This document shows positions 1 through 12,735 of a DNA stretch of 64,000 bases, piece by piece. Source of the stretch: Rhizophagus irregularis. Its lineage: Eukaryota; Glomeromycota; Glomeromycetes; Glomerales; Glomeraceae. Within the stretch, counting starts at the first letter, position 1. Every line of letters begins with the position of its first letter. A program made the position numbers and the translations under genes. The stretch covers positions 5,208,001-5,272,000 of the forward strand of contig NC_089435.1 of NCBI RefSeq assembly GCF_026210795.1, read 5' to 3'. The notes under the pieces were generated by a model. That model ran no database searches. It saw only the letters and a program-made list of their open reading frames with translations, and was not told where the DNA came from.

Positions 1-1
1 G

Positions 2-491
2 TCATCAATATCTTCCACCACCTCTACAATATCATCTATCAACACGGTATACACAGGATTAACAAGTTATATTCAATTACCTACTCTTTTCATGCTTCAA
101 ATTCTTTTAAAAATGAATAAAATTTCAAATACAATTTCTTCAGAATTGTTTATTTCAGATGAACAATGGCCCGATGTAGGAAATAAAGTCTAAATCTCGA
201 AATAAACTATTAAAACAATTTGATGAACAGCAATTAATAAAAATAGTAACTTTTTTTGTTTCAGTATTAATTGGAATTGCGTTTCCATACTTGCAAGTTT
301 GGTTTACTAAAGTACTTTCGAGTCTTAGTAGAAAACCAAAACTCAATCAACAATTCCAGCGTCTTCTTTCTACTTTGCAAATAAGTGGACATACAGACGG
401 TCAAGAAAGAAAATTAGAAAAGGTTCGAATAGGACCCCGAAAAATACATATAAAAGTCAGAGATGATCGGCAAAATTTTGCCTTAAAATAA
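2..491 (+). pseudogene. Gene fragment of unknown function with one hydrophobic segment
   Basis: Two open stretches follow each other in different frames. The first (2-193) is Ser/Thr-rich at its start and contains FISDEQWPDVGNKV just before a stop. The second is open from 180 to 491 and contains a hydrophobic run around IVTFFVSVLIGIAFPYLQVW (about 243-305), which could be one membrane helix, followed by a basic tail ending near RKIHIKVRDDRQNFALK. A frameshift or an unrecognised splice near 175-185 would join them. There is no convincing start codon in the window, so the 5' part probably lies upstream. I do not recognise the family. It could be the 3' end of a real gene or a decayed copy; coding status is uncertain. 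Confidence 0.3.
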
Positions 492-1422
492 GCAAATGTT
501 TTTACTAAGATCAATACGCAAAGTTGACTTCTGACTTTATAATTTATATTAGAATAAGCAAAATTTTTTTATGACATTTGTATATTAAAAAAATGAAATC
601 AGGTACTTTTTTGTTAATTTAATTAGTTGTATTTAAAATATACTTCCAGTATAATTGATTTTCAATTGCTAGCATAATGCCAAATTGCATAAATTAATTT
701 GTACTGACATATTTATTTATACTACTATATTTAATTATTTGATAATTCAAGTATTAACACTAAAACAAAAAGATTGTTCATTATTTTTTTATAAATTATA
801 ACAAAAACTTAGAATATTGATAACATTTTAAAGTTAAAGAAAAGTCAATATAATTTATAAAATCATTTCTAAAAGAAGATCCTATTTCTAAAGAAAAAAA
901 ATATTAATACTACTTTCACATATAAAACAAATTCCACCCTGTTCTCAACTTACTAAAAATTTCAGTTTAGTTTTAATCTAAAAACCAAAAAACAATAGAA
1001 ATGTTAATAATACTTCTAAAATAAACAAAATAAAGCTAAAAAATTCTTTACTTACAGTGAGCATTGGAGTTCCAGTCTGAATTCCAAGTTCCTAAGAAAA
1101 AAGTAAAAGGAATATTAGTATGGTAATATTCCCAAAAAAATTGACTATACTTTTCTCTTAACTCATATTTTTCCAAGATATTGGTATCTAAAATAATAAA
1201 TTTTAGATTTAAGAAGTTGCTTTTAAAGAAAAATAATAAAAAAGGAATATTAATAACATTCTAAACCGAATATTTTTTTTTAATAAAATGGCCTGTTGTT
1301 AAAAAAATATAACAGTAAAGGCCAAAAAAAAATTTTTATTGAATAAAACGGTTTGTTACAGACCAAAAAAAAAATATTTTATTTTTTTCTTTCAATAAAA
1401 CGGTCTGTTAAAAGTCAAAAAA
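492..1422. other. AT-rich intergenic DNA, no gene seen
   Basis: There is no open frame of useful length. Near 1260-1410 a degenerate motif (AATAAAAYGGYYTGTTA) repeats three times between A/T runs. Confidence 0.5.
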
Positions 1423-1508
1423 TTGAAAAAAAAATTATCTATTATCAATCAGATTAGCCGTCAATTACGTATTTTCAAAAATTTATGTATTATACTATGC
1501 GTAATGCT

Positions 1509-1733
1509 GCTTATTAGGGAATTCAAAGGCATTATGCTGCTAATTAGTAGAAAATCGCTGGAATTCCAAGGCGTTATGCTGCTAATTAGTAGAAAATCGC
1601 CGGAATTCCAAGGCGTTATGCTGCTAATTAGTAAAAAATCGCTGGAATTCCAAGGCGTTATGCTTCTAATTAGTAGAAAATTGCTGGAATTCCAAGGCGT
1701 TATGCTGCTAATTAGTAGAAGACTGCTGGAATT
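1509..1733 (+). repeat. 42-bp minisatellite, about five units
   Basis: Near-identical 42-bp units contain GGAATTCCAAGGCGTTATGC followed by TGCTAATTAGTAGAAAATCG. The unit length is a multiple of three, so one plus-strand frame stays open through all units and reads as a 14-residue repeat (MLLISRKSLEFQGV). The surrounding frame (1423-1770) opens in A/T-rich sequence and closes after a TATA run, so it is probably not a real gene. Each unit holds a GGAATTCC palindrome. Confidence 0.8.
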
Positions 1734-1953
1734 ATATATATATATATATTTTATTAAAAAATACTGTTAACTACGCAAATTAAAATATATGACATATATA
1801 AAAATGATTGTTATTACGCAAACTATATATATAACCTTTTAAAAAATCTCAAAATCTATGCAAATAAAATTTTATGACTTTTGGAAATTTTACTAATATG
1901 GTTAAGCAAACTTACATGTGACCTTTATATATATTTTTCGGGGTCCTGTTCGA

Positions 1954-3859
1954 ATGAAATCCATAAATCCATGTCAACGTCTTAATAAGAGTGAAAATAT
2001 TTGGAATTTAGGTGTTATAGATAACATAGATTTTAAGGAAGCAACTTTTAGATATGGAAATATATTTGATATGACACGTACCAGTACACATACGACGCTC
2101 AGAATGGTTTTTCAACACCAAATGCCTTTTAATTTGTATGAAAATAAGAATGATGAAAACCAAAATAGTTCTCCACTTGAGTTATTTGGTATGAATCAAA
2201 TGATAAGTAATACTTTGGATATTTTTGATTCTGCTTTAGATAACCTCATCTGAATGTTCAAATTAACTCTGAAGGCGATTGCAATTTATCAGACAAATTT
2301 TGACATGGCCATTGTACATGATGAAATCTTGAATCGTGTTGAACATGGATGTAAAGTAGAACCTCCAAATGTAGTTATTTTAGAACCTGGTGGAGTTCCA
2401 AATTCTGACAAGGGTATTTTTGAATCTTTAGAAATGTACAAAAAAGATTTTGAATTAACATCAGAACAGTATTTAGATGTAGTTGCTGATGAAGCAATAT
2501 TTCGAAGAATAATTAAATTAACAGATCAATGGCCTTACCTGCGTCCTATTCTTAGGCAATGGCATACGTCCAAGGATATGTGCAGTGTTTTGATTATTCT
2601 TTTTTCAAGTTATGGAATTTTTGATCTTGCAAATTCACTTGGAGTTAAATTTTTGGAAAAATTGGAATCTGTTGTTGATTATAGGTCCACTGTTCGTATT
2701 CTTGAATTAATATGGACTGCAGTATCTTTAGCAATACGAATCTACATTAAAAAAAAAATATTAGTAAGCATGAAATTTGGGAAAATGCAAATTTGGCGCT
2801 TCAAATCTGGTACCTTTACTATCAATGGGCCAGAATATTTAAAGCTCATCGTATTGGCATTCGAGTTGGAAATTATGATTTACAAAAAAATGCTTTAGCT
2901 GCATTTGGTGGTTTATTTGCTTCAGCAGCTAAAACTCGGTATGCTAGTTCTGTATGTCATTTTCTTGGTATTTTGGAAAAGTTTTCTAAACTAGAAGATA
3001 AATTGCGTTATGCAGCTTCTATTAAAATAGATAATAATAAAAAACAAAAAGGACATTTTTTTGCATACGACGAAGCTCTGGAGACTTTCAGAGTGAAATT
3101 CATAAAACAAAATATAACAGGAAACGTAGTTAATATGAAAAATTTAAAAATGCAAATAAAATCAGTACAAACGGAACGTGATAGAATTAAAATCTTATTA
3201 TCTGAATACCTTAATGATCCAACAGCATCTACCGAAAATCATGCAATAAATCAAAGATATGATGCAATGTGGAATTTAGTCAAAATTCTCCTCCAAGAAT
3301 TTGACCAAACAAATGAATCATTTTTAAATAGTAATACGTGGAAAAATGTTTACCGATCACAACTAACAGTTGAAGGAGTAATTCAACTTAAGAATTGCTT
3401 CTCTGATGGAATAGTCCGCATGCAAGCAATTTATTATGAAGATGTTCTTAAGACCAGACCAACTCAGCCCGGAAGAAGCAAATTGGGCACATCTAGATTA
3501 AAAATATTGAATTTTCAAAAAGAACTCAAAGAAGCAAAAAGAAATAAAAAACAATGGAACATTCACGAACTATAGAATCACGATCACAGCCTCAAAAAGA
3601 ATCTTCTGATCAACGTGATATTATAATGCAAGAACAACAAGAAAATGAAACAGGTAATAAACGTAAGCGAAAAGCTAAAAGGATTCCTAGTTTAAAAGGA
3701 GAAACTCTTTTAGAACCTTTAATTCTGAGTCAGAGTGAACCTACGAACGAAGAAATGAGAGAAAAATTAAATACCTTATCAGATGAATGGGATTTAAGTC
3801 GAATTAAGCAACACGTCCAATACCGAAGAAAGAAAAGAGCAGTTGAAAATGCCCATTAA
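1954..3859 (+). pseudogene. Decayed DUF6589-like protein gene
   Basis: A protein of about 630 residues can be followed across three breaks. An in-frame TGA lies at 2251-2253, one base is missing in the ten-A run at 2749-2758, and the frame changes again in the A-rich stretch near 3545. Recognisable segments in order are NIWNLGVIDNIDFKEATF, FDMAIVHDEILNRVEHGC, NVVILEPGGVPNSDKGIF, VVADEAIFRRIIKLTDQWP, RQWHTSKDMCSVLIILFSS, YQWARIFKAHRIGIRVGNY and a basic tail rich in KRKRKAKR. From memory this order matches a large fungal repeat-associated family with DUF6589; its biochemical role is not known to me. The N-terminal part is missing, because the open frame begins without a good start. Two of the three breaks are in or beside A runs, so sequencing error is possible for those but not for the TGA. 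Confidence 0.6.
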
Positions 3860-4327
3860 TGCAGTTTAATATAGCTTTATTAACAATCATTATTACAAGT
3901 TATAATAAAGTTTTTGACAAGTTTAATATATATACATGTATATATATAAAATACAATGCCACTTTTCTTGAAAACTGTTGTATTAACAACTTTTGAAGAA
4001 AACATTTCTGGAAACAGCGTAAAATATTACGGATATTTGAATATAAAATTTTTTGTTAGAAGTCGCTAAAGTAAAGAATCTCTCGAAAATATGTCAAAAC
4101 GTACTAATCTTTATAGTGTATATAGATCATGTTATTACAAAGTTTTCACAAATAAAATAATACCTATATTAGGTTGAATAGGTATTTATTTACCAACTGA
4201 GATAATTTTTTTTGTTAGAAGAAGTATAACTTTAATCGTTTACAATACGTCAAAAGAATAGCGATTTACGGTAGTACAAGAATTTTAATTATAATTGGCA
4301 TGTAAGTGTGACATGCACATCGACTGA
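3860..4327. other. Intergenic spacer
   Basis: AT-rich DNA with TATATA runs just downstream of the DUF6589-like pseudogene. No gene or clear repeat was recognised. Confidence 0.4.
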
Positions 4328-4736
4328 TATATATGTTTATTTGTTTTAATAAATTTATTATTTTTTTTATTGGTTTGGCAGGACTGGTGAATATATTAAT
4401 AATATATATAATATTACGAATTAGTAATTGATATGTACAATTTCAAAAAAAAAAATACCCCACTCTTCTAAATTTTATAAATTAAATTTATTTGATAATC
4501 ATTTAAAAGAGCATCTCTCTTCAAAAAATAAAAACAAATCAATAAATTTTACGTTTTTGCGATTAATTTATATATAAAATTTTATTAATTTTTTTCTCAT
4601 TTGGCTGATAACTGTTAAACAATAAAAGAATTTTTATATATGAAACACAAAAAATTATTTTGAATTTGATCGCAATTTTGTTAAAATTCACTATTTACAA
4701 TGATTCGTAAATTGTTCTATTTTTTATTGGTTAGAG

Positions 4737-5504
4737 TCTAAGGTTGCTTGGCTAAACTCATTTTAACTTTTAACAAAAGTCTAAACTTTAATTAGTAATA
4801 GTTTAAACTATGACAAAAGGTTTCGACAATAGCTAAATGTCTAAACTATGTCTAAAATTTCTAATTAATAAAATTTAAAATAAATAATCATTAATACATT
4901 ATTATATATATTTAAATAAATTTTTTATAAATAAATATTATATATTAATTAATAATTATTAATAAATATAGTTAGACTTCTATATAGTAACATTCCATAT
5001 AGTTATATCATATAAAATTTCTTTATATAATCATACCTTTGGGAAAAACTAATTTATATACTTATTATATAAAAAAATCTTTATATAATTACATCATAGT
5101 AAAAGCCTCTATATAGTTACTAATTTTTGCAGAATCGATTAGATAACTATATAAAGATCTGACTGTACTAATAATAATATATAAAAAGTAAAATTATAAA
5201 ACTAATTATTAATTAAACTTACTATATATTTTAATATTTATATATAATGATTTAAATAATTAATATAATGTATATTAAATTTTATAATTGCAAAACTGGT
5301 TAAATTTATATTAAATCATATAATTTATTATAATAAATGGTAAACTTTATTAATTACTATGTAAAAATATGTCTAAACCTTTCACAGTTTTACCAGTTTC
5401 ATCAGTTTCGCAGTTTCGCAAATTTTTAATTTTTTAATAAAATGTTTCAACTAGTTTCGATTTCAACAATTATCTAAACTACTTAGTTTTGCCCAGCAAC
5501 CTTA
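4737..5504. mobile_element. hAT-type MITE with TAAGGTTGCT ends
   Basis: Terminal inverted repeats read CTAAGGTTGCTTGGCTAAAC on the left and, as reverse complement, CTAAGGTTGCTGGGCAAAAC on the right. The flanks are GGTTAGAG and GGTTAGAC. Units 2 and 3 have only one copy of this octamer at the same site (ATTGGTTAGACTGG), so they are natural empty sites. The 8-bp duplication suggests hAT. The left end has two extra bases before TAAGG compared with the copy at 25259. Confidence 0.8.
4971..5165. mobile_element. Nested Tc1/mariner-like MITE
   Basis: It is flanked by TA. The left end is GTTAGACTTCTATATAGTAA; the right end as reverse complement is CAGTCAGATCTTTATATAG. The ends resemble those of the larger element at 16844-17801. 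It lies inside the 4737-5504 MITE. Confidence 0.5.
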
Positions 5505-5639
5505 GGTTAGACTGGAGTTTATTGTCTGATCGGTCACATCAACTAATAAATTCGTGATCAAAAAATGCTGATCAAACAACCCTGACTAATATATAATGAG
5601 TTGGAATTTTATTTCACTCAGGAGTGTATCATTAGATTT

Positions 5640-6730
5640 TTTATAATGTGTATGCATGCTTATGTTTTTGAAATTATACAAATTTTTTATCGTACAAAGA
5701 AAAACTTCAATGTTTATTGTTTCCATGTAGGATACGACTGACATAATTATTACTATTAAGTATGCGAAGGTTTTGTCAGTTCCTGCGAATTCTACTTTAA
5801 TGACTTGTATGAAAAATTGCTAGGTTTTTTTAGTACTATAATGAGTAAGTATCGAAATCATACGAATTTCTATCCATAATAATAAAACTCATGTTCACGT
5901 GTTTATGTTTTATTTCCATATAGGATACAACAATGATATAATTATTAAATATTCGAAGGTTCAAGGTTCCTGCGGATTCTACTTTAATGACTTGTACGAA
6001 AAATTGCTTGGTTTAGTATAATGAGTAAGTGTCGAAATCATGCGGTTTCTATCTATAATAATAACAAGGAAAAAAACTCATGTTTACGCGTATTTATTTA
6101 TTTCCATATAAAGTGATATAATTATTAAATATTTGAAGATTTCTGCGGTTACTGCTTTAATGACTGGTACGCCTAGTTTAGAATAATGAGTAAGTAATCA
6201 AAATTATCCTTATGTTCACGTGCGTGTTTTTATTTCCTCAACTGACATAATTATTACTAAGAAAGTTTCTGCGGTTCTACTTTAATGACTGGTATGAAAA
6301 AATTACCTGGTTTAGAATAATGAGTAAGTAATTGAAATTATGCGAATTTATCCTTATGTTCATGTGCATTTGTTTTTATTTCCTCAACTGACATAATTAT
6401 TACTAAAAAAGTTTCTTTGCCTGGTTTAGAATAATGAGTAATTATGCGAATTTATCCTTATGTTCACGTGCATGTGTTTTTATTTCCTCAACTGACATAA
6501 TTATTACTAAGAAAGTTTCTTTTCCTGGTTTAGAATAATGAGTAATTATACGAATTTATCCTTATGTTCACATGCATATGTTTTTATTTCCTCGACTGAC
6601 ATAATTATTACTAAGAAAGTTTCTGCGGTTCTGCTTAATGACTGGTACGAAAATTTGTATGATGTAATTATTAAGTATTCGAAAGTTTCTGTTAATGACT
6701 GGTACGAAAAATTGCTTGATTTGGGGTTAA
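5640..6730 (+). repeat. Short-period array with splice-like cassettes (unit 1)
   Basis: About eight units of 100-200 bp. The best have a pyrimidine-rich acceptor (ATTTCCATGTAG or TTTCCATATAG), a body holding TAATGACTGGTACGAAAAAT and a donor-like TGAGTAAGTA. One frame through the body reads NDWYEKLLDLG, and at 6595-6735 two such peptides are in frame (DIIITKKVSAV, NDWYENLYDVIIKYSKVS). Later units are shortened and drift. It precedes the multi-exon gene at 6831. Confidence 0.6.
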
Positions 6731-6830
6731 AGAGTTTTTTTTTTCATAAATAAGGGCCAATTTTTTTTCTTCAGAAATATTTCTTTTTTTCTTAAATTGT
6801 AAGAAAGTCCACTTTTTCAAAAGTATCATT

Positions 6831-7923
6831 ATGGAATCAGGAAATAAATTGAGAGAATCCTCTCGTAAGAAAATTGAGGAATTGCTAATTGAAGGAAATC
6901 ATAAGCGCAGTGATAGAAGCCAAAGCCGAAGCAGAAACAACAGCAGTAAAACTAATATCAACACCAGCGAAACCATCAATGACGAAGTTAACGTTCTTAA
7001 AACTAAGAGATGGCTTCCTGCAAATTCAAAAATTGAAGGTATTTGCAAATATTTAAGAAATTAATAAAATTATCTTGTAATTAATTAATATTTATTGTAA
7101 TTATGGTAGATCGATTAACAAAGATTGAAAATAAAATTGATACTTTAAGTAAAGAAATACAAGAGTTTAAATCTGAGTTAAAAACTTTACTTTCTGATAA
7201 AATAAAATTGTCATTAAGCGTTAAAGAATCATTCATAGCGGTAAAAATATCTTTGAAATATTTAATTTTATTATTTATTTACATTCTAATTATTTTGAAT
7301 TTCGACTAATTTTAGGATGTTGTGAAAAATGTTTCCAAATTATTAATAAAAGTATCGATTATTTACCCAACAAAAGATGAATGTTGTGGAGCGGTTGAAG
7401 GATATTTATCACTGAACCATGCGAGTTTTTTCTTTAATTTTACTGAAGACGATTGGATCGTGTTTTACAACGAGAATATACATAAACAAGTAAGTCCTTA
7501 TTCGATAACAAAATGTTTAATAAAATAAAATAAAATATTAAGTATTAACTTTTTTCATAGTTAACAAAACAAGTACAGTTCGTAAGAGGAACATTGTCCT
7601 CGAAATCAAGAGAGGCTATTTTTTCTATATTCGGATCCCGTTTATCACCTATAAACACAAATGCCAGGCCGTCTGAAATAGCAAAATGGAAGAGAAAATC
7701 TGAAGTTAAAGATTGTTTTAAAGGCTTGTTCAAAAAAATGAATTCCAAGGACAAAAATTCTTCGATTGTTTTAGCAAGCGTTATTGGCAAAGTCCTCCAA
7801 AATGGCCATTCTAATGCAGAACTTGCATATGTTCTTGCGATCTGCTCAACAATTTTGAACCCAAATCATGACGAAATAATGTTGAAAAAGAATATCATGA
7901 AACAAAAAGTTAAAAAATTTTTA
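6831..7923 (+). CDS. Five-exon gene of unknown function, copy 1 (best preserved)
   Basis: Four exons join in frame: 6831-7038, 7110-7240, 7316-7489 and 7561-7923, with GT-AG introns of 70-75 bp. The start ATG begins MESGNKLRESSRKKIEELL. Exon 1 is polar and Ser/Asn/Arg-rich. Exon 2 has heptad-like spacing (LTKIENKIDTLSKEIQEF), a likely short coiled coil. Exon 3 contains YPTKDECCGAVEGYL in the other copies' alignment and NFTEDDWIVFYNENIH. Exon 4 contains FGSRLSPINTNARPSEIAKW and ends KQKVKKFL. Copies 2 and 3 have a fifth exon with an acidic tail (EEEESGNETEDDEEDDV). In copy 1 the acceptor AAAG before it has become AAAA and the tail has a TAA, so this copy probably ends shortly after 7923. I do not recognise the family; synonymous-looking differences between copies suggest it was once coding. 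Confidence 0.6.
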
Positions 7924-8136
7924 GTAAGTTTGTAATTTTATAGTAGTATTTAATAAAATATCATTTCATGGCTAATCATATTATCTTTAAAAAAAAAATT
8001 AGCAGTCAAACGGGCATAATTTATTCCGATTTTGAAGATAATAGCTATGAGGAATAAGAAAGTGGAAATGAAACTGAAGATGATGAAGAAGATGATGTAT
8101 AATAAGGTGAATTTTATTATATGCATAAGATAATTA

Positions 8137-9840
8137 TATATATGTTTATTTGTTTTAATAAATTTATTATTTTTTTTTATTGGTTTGGCAGGACTGGTGA
8201 ATTCATATTAATAATATAATATTACGAATTAGTAATTGATATGTACAATTTCAAAAAAAAATACCCCACTCTTCTAAATTTTATAAATTAAATTTATTTG
8301 ATAATCATTTAAAAGAGCATCTCTCCAAAAAAAACAAATCAATAAATTTTACGTTTTTGTGATTAATTTGTATATAAAATTTTATTAATTTGAGTTTTTC
8401 TCATTTGGCTGATAACTGTTAAACAATAAAGAATTTTTATACATGAAACACAAAAAATTATTTATTTTGAATTTGATCGCAATTTTGTTAAAATTCATAG
8501 TTACAATTTAATGTGTAAAATTGTTCTATTTTTTATTGGTTAGACTGGAGTTCATTGTCTGATCGGTTACACCAACTAATAAATTCATGATCAAAAAATG
8601 CTGATCAAACAACCCTGACTAATATATAATGAGTTGGAATTTTATTTCACTCAGGAGTGTATCATTAGATTTTTTATAATGTGTATGCATGCTTATGTTT
8701 TCAAAATTATATAAATTTTTTATCGTACAAAGAAAAACTTTAATGTTTATTGTTTCCATGTAGGATACGACTGACATAATTATTACTACTAAATATGCGA
8801 AGGTTTTGTCAGCTTCTGCGAATCCTACTTTAATGACTTGTACGAAAAATTGCTAGGTTTTTTTAGTACTATAATGAGTAAGTATCGAAATCATGCGAAT
8901 TTCTATCTATAATAATAAAACTCATGTTCACGTATTTATATTTTATTTCCATATAGGATACAACAATGATATAATTATTAAATATTCGAAGGTTCAAGGT
9001 TCCTGCAGATTCTACTTTAATGACTTATACGAAAAATTGCTTGGTTTAGTATAATTAGTAAGTATCGAAATCATGCGGTTTCTATCCATAATAATAACAA
9101 GGAAAAAAACTCATGTTTACGCGTATTTATTTTATTTCCATATAAAGTGATATAATTATAAATATTCGAAAGTTTCTGCGGTTACTGCTTTAATGACTGG
9201 TACGAAAAAATTGCCTAGTTTAGTAAGTAATCGAAATTCGAAATTATCCTTATGTTCACGTGCGTGTTTTTATTTCCTCAACTGACGTAATTATTACTAA
9301 GAAAGTTTCTGCGGTTCTGCTTTAATGACTGGTACGAAAAATTATCTGGTTTAGAATAATGAGTAAGTAATTGAAATTATGCGAATTTATCCTTATGTTC
9401 ATGTGCATTTGTTTTTATTTCCTCAACTGACATAATTATTACTAAGAAAGTTTCTTTGCTTGGTTTAGAATAATGAGTAATTATGCGAATTGTACGAAAA
9501 AATTTCCTGGTTTAGAATAATGAGTAATTATGCGATTTATCCTTATGTTCACGTGCATTTGTTTTTATTTCCATACCGACATAATTATTACTAGAAAGTT
9601 TTAACTATGGTTTAGAATAATGAGTAATTACGCGAATTTATCCTTATGTTTATGTGTATATGTTTTTATTTCTTCAACTGACATAATTATTACTAAGAGA
9701 GTTTCTGTGGTTCTGCTTAATGACTGGTACGAAAATTTGCATGATGTAATTATTAAGTATTCGAAAGTTTCTGTTAATGACTGGTATGAAAAATTGCTTG
9801 ATTTGGGTTTAAAGAGTTTTTTTTTTTTCATAAATAATGG
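8137..9840 (+). repeat. Leader and splice-like array of unit 2
   Basis: Same layout as unit 1 but without the MITE. The array runs from about 8690 to 9830 and ends in a similar in-frame pair of NDWYE-type peptides (9680-9830). Confidence 0.6.
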
Positions 9841-9912
9841 TCAATTTTTTTCCTTCAGAAATATTTTTTTTTCTTAAATTGTAAGAAATCCCACTTTTTC
9901 AAAAGTATCATT

Positions 9913-11183
9913 ATGGAATCAGGAAATAAATTGAGAGAATCCTCTCGTAAGAAAATTGAGGAATTGCTAATCGAAGGGAATCATAAGCGCAGTGATGGAA
10001 GCCAAAACCGAAGCAGAAACAACAGCAGTAAAACCAACATCAACACCAGCGAAACCATTAATGACGAAGTTAACGTTCTTCAAACTAAGAGATAGTTTCC
10101 TGCAAATTCAAAAATTGAAGGTATTCGCAAATATTTAAGAAATTAATAAAATTATCTTGTAATTAATATTTATTGTAATTATGGTAGATCGATTAACAAA
10201 GATTGAAAATAAATTGATACTTTAAGTAAAGAAATACACGAGTTTAAATCTGAGTTAAAAAATTTACTTTCTGATAAAATAAATTTGTCATCAAGCGTTA
10301 AAGAATCATTCATAGCGGTAGGAATATCTTTGAAATATTTAGTTTTATTATTTATTTACATTCTAATTATTTTGAATTTCGACTAATTTTAGGATGTTGT
10401 GAAAAATATTTCAAAATTATTAATAAAAGTATCAATTTATCCAACAAAAGATGAATGTTATGGAGCGGTTGAAGGATATTTAATACTGAACTATGCGAGT
10501 TTTTTCTCTAATTTTACTGAAGACGATTGGATCGCGTATTATAATGAGAATATACATAAACAAGTAAGTCCTTATTCAATAACAAAATGTTTAATAAAAT
10601 AAAATGAAATATTAAGTATTAACTTTCTTTGTAAAGTTAACAAAACAAGTACAGTCCATAAGAGGAACATTGTCCTCGAAATCAATGGAGGCTATTTTTT
10701 CTATATTCAGATTCCGTTTACCACCTATAAACACAAATGCCGGGCCATCTGAAGTAGCAAAATGGAAGAGAAAACCCGAAGTTAAAGATTGTTTTGAAGG
10801 CCTATTCAAAAAAATGAATCCCAAGGACAAAATTCTTCGATTGTTTTAGCAAGCGTTATTGACAGAGTCCTCCAAGGTGGCAATTCTAATGCAGAACTCG
10901 CATATGTTCTTGTGACCTGCTCAACAATTTTGAACCCACATCATGACGAAATAATGTTGAAAAAGAATATCATGAAACAAAAAGTTAAAAAATTTTTAGT
11001 AAGTTTGTAATTTTGTAGTAGTATTTAATAAAATATCATTTCATGGCTAATCAATCATATTATTCTTTAAAGGAAAAAATTAATAATCAAACGGCCATAA
11101 AATATTCCGATTTTGAAGATAATAGCTATGAGGAAGAAGAAGGTGGAAATGAAACTGAAGATGATGAAGAAGATGATGTATAA
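9913..11183 (+). pseudogene. Five-exon gene of unknown function, copy 2 (broken)
   Basis: Exons correspond to 9913-10120, 10188-10317, 10393-10563, 10637-10998 and 11073-11183. Breaks are an in-frame TAG at 10093-10095 replacing the Trp codon of copy 1, a one-base deletion in the A run at about 10213 (exon 2), and another in exon 4 near 10828. The final exon is intact in sequence, with acceptor TTCTTTAAAG and an acidic tail ending in TAA at 11181-11183. This copy defines the ancestral 3' end that copy 1 has lost. Confidence 0.75.
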
Positions 11184-11212
11184 TAAGGTGAATTTATATG
11201 CATAAGATAATT

Positions 11213-12660
11213 ATATATATGTTTATTTGTTTTAATAAATTTATTATTTTTTTTATTGGTTTGGCATGACTGGTGAATATGTTAATAATATAACAAATAT
11301 TACGAATTAGTAATTGATATGTACAATTTCAAAAAAAAAAACGCCTCCACCCTTCTAAATTTTATAAATTACATTTATTTGATAATCATTTAAAAGAGCA
11401 TCTCCTTCAAAAAACAAATCAATAAATTTTACATTTTTGCGATTAATTTGTATATAAAATTTTATTAATTTGAGTTTTCTCATTTGGCTGATAACTGTTA
11501 AACAAATAAAAGAATTTTTATACATGAAACACAAAAAATTATTTTGAATTTGATCGTAATTTTGTTAAAATTCATAGTTACAATTGATTCGTAAATTGTT
11601 CTATTTTTTATTGGTTAGACTGGAGTTCATTGTCTGATTAGTCACACCAACTAATATCAAAAATGCTGATCAAACAACCCTGACTAATATAAAATGAGTG
11701 TGAATTTTATTTCACTCAGGAGTGGTATCATTAGATTTTTTATTCTGTGTATGCATACTTATGTTCAAAATTATACAAATTTTTTATCGTACAAAGAAAA
11801 ACTTTAATGTTTATTGTTTCCATGTAAGATACGACTGACATAATTATTACTACTAAGTATGTAAAGGTTTCTGCAGTTCCTGCGAATTCTACTTTAATGA
11901 CTTGTACGAAAAATTGCTTGGTTTAGTATAATGAGTAAATATCGAAATCATGCGAATTTCTATCCATAATAATAAAACTCATGTTCACGTGTTTATGTTT
12001 TATTTCCATATAGGATACAACAATGATATAATTATTAAATATTCGAAGGTTCAAGGTTCTTGCGGATTCTACTTTAATGACTTGTACGAAAAATTGCTTG
12101 GTTTAGTATAATGAGTAAGTATCGAAATCATGCGGTTTCTATCCATAATAATAACAAGGAAAAAAACTCATGTTTACGCGTATTTATTTTATTTCCATAT
12201 AAAGTGATATAATTATTAAATATTCAAAGTTTCTGCGGTTACTGCTTTAATGACTGGTACGAAAAATTGCCTGGTTTAGAATAATGAGTAAGTAATTGAA
12301 ATTATGCGAATTTTCCTTATATTCACGTGCATTTGTTTTTATTTCCTCAACTGACATAATTATTACTAAGAAAGTTTCTTTGCTTGGTTTAAAATAATGA
12401 GTAATTATGCGAATTGTACGAAAAAATTTCCTGGTTTAGAATAATGAGTAATTATGCGATTTATCCTTATGTTCACGCGCATTTGTTTTTATTTTCTCGA
12501 CTGACATAATTATTACTAAGAAAGTTTCTGCGGTTCTGCTTAATGACTGGTATGAAAATTTGCATGATGTAATTATTGAGTATTCGAAAGTTTCTGTTAA
12601 TGACTGGTACGAAAAATTGCTTGATTTGGGTTTAAAGAGTTTTTTTTTTTCATAAATAAT
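11213..12660 (+). repeat. Leader and splice-like array of unit 3
   Basis: Same layout as the other two units. The array of TGACTGGTACG-type cassettes spans about 11750-12650. Confidence 0.6.
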
Positions 12661-12735
12661 GGTCAATTTTTTTTCTTCAGAAATATTTTTTTTTTCTTAA
12701 ATTGTAAGAAAGTCCACTTTTTCAAAAGTATCATT

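Noticed and set aside
7545-7790. Minus-strand frames opposite exon 4 of the triplicated gene (also 10612-10830, 13547-13765)
   Set aside because: They are reverse-strand shadows of a real exon; they differ between copies where the exon's third bases differ.
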